A stretch of 5,436 bases of DNA, taken from positions 1 through 5,436 of the forward strand of contig DBQX01000121.1 of assembly GCA_002305415.1 (NCBI GenBank). The letters run 5' to 3'. Position 1 is the stretch's first letter. Each line of letters opens with the position of its first letter. The translations under genes and the position numbers were made by a program. This document shows, one piece after another, positions 5,286-5,436 of this stretch. The stretch is from Actinomycetales bacterium UBA1383 (GTDB lineage: Bacteria; Actinomycetota; Actinomycetes; Actinomycetales; Actinomycetaceae). The notes beneath the pieces were generated by a model. That model was not told where the DNA came from, searched no databases, and saw only the letters and a list, made by a program, of their open reading frames with translations.

Positions 5286-5436
5286 TCAGGCCGCCCCGCC
5301 GGCGGTCGCCGCAGCGTCCGCCTCGTAGGCGTACCGGGCTGCGTGGGCTGCCCAGTTGCGTTCGCGATACCCCTTCGCCTCGCGCTTGACGCGGCGCGTG
5401 TCCACGGCGGGGTGGCTCTGCGCCACCACTTTGTGG
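5286..5436 (-). CDS. Unrecognised protein, C-terminal 49 residues (cut by window edge)
   Basis: Reading the minus strand from 5435 gives 49 sense codons ending at a TGA (complement of 5286-5288). The codons have the strong G/C third-position bias of the neighbouring genes, and the other two minus frames give Arg/Gly/Pro-rich or low-quality translations, so this is very likely real. The peptide contains HPAVDTRRVKREAKGYRERN, then WAAHAARYAYEAD and a loose Ala/Gly end. It looks helical, basic then Ala-rich, with aromatic residues in an amphipathic pattern (W28, Y35, Y37). It is too short and not distinctive enough for a family call. It converges on the CYTH gene across a 70-bp gap. The start codon lies beyond the window. 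Confidence 0.7.
   Translation of the reverse strand, partial: HKVVAQSHPAVDTRRVKREAKGYRERNWAAHAARYAYEADAAATAGGAA

Overview
The window is very GC-rich, with strong G/C bias at third codon positions, Sec signal peptides of actinobacterial type, starts without Shine-Dalgarno sequences and hairpins without U-tracts. It most resembles a chromosomal segment of a high-GC actinobacterium, probably near Micrococcales/Cellulomonadaceae. That placement is inferred from style and families, not from a marker gene. No mobile element, CRISPR array, tRNA or rRNA was seen.

Layout. Positions 1-170 are non-coding and hold a near-palindrome (65-78) that closely resembles a DosR/DevR box. It lies upstream of a small Sec-secreted protein (171-674, +) with an Asp/Gly-rich calcium-loop-like segment. 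A strong 13-bp-stem hairpin (686-721) follows. Four head-to-tail 19-bp repeats (769-844), each centred on CACGTG, then lead into an apparently leaderless start for a 12-TM MFS transporter (882-2177, +). That gene overlaps by 4 bp (GTGA) with a GH1 beta-glucosidase-type enzyme (2174-3559, +). The two look like one unit: the transporter would import a glycoside or oligosaccharide and the cytosolic GH1 enzyme would hydrolyse it. The GH1 active site departs from the family consensus at two normally near-invariant positions.

Convergent to GH1 is a minus-strand gene (3626-4408) for a stand-alone LON substrate-binding (PUA-like) domain protein with a disordered acidic/Gly tail. Divergent from it, across a 177-bp gap, is a plus-strand CYTH-domain protein (4586-5215), a probable triphosphate-binding/tripolyphosphatase-fold enzyme with Arg in place of the signature Lys. 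Finally, the last 49 codons of an unrecognised minus-strand gene enter from the right edge (5286-5436) and converge on the CYTH gene, with a GC hairpin between them.

The best candidates for a second look are the CACGTG tandem array at the MFS promoter, the DosR-like box before the secreted protein, and the altered motifs in the GH1 and CYTH active sites. No wholly new system could be shown from the sequence alone.
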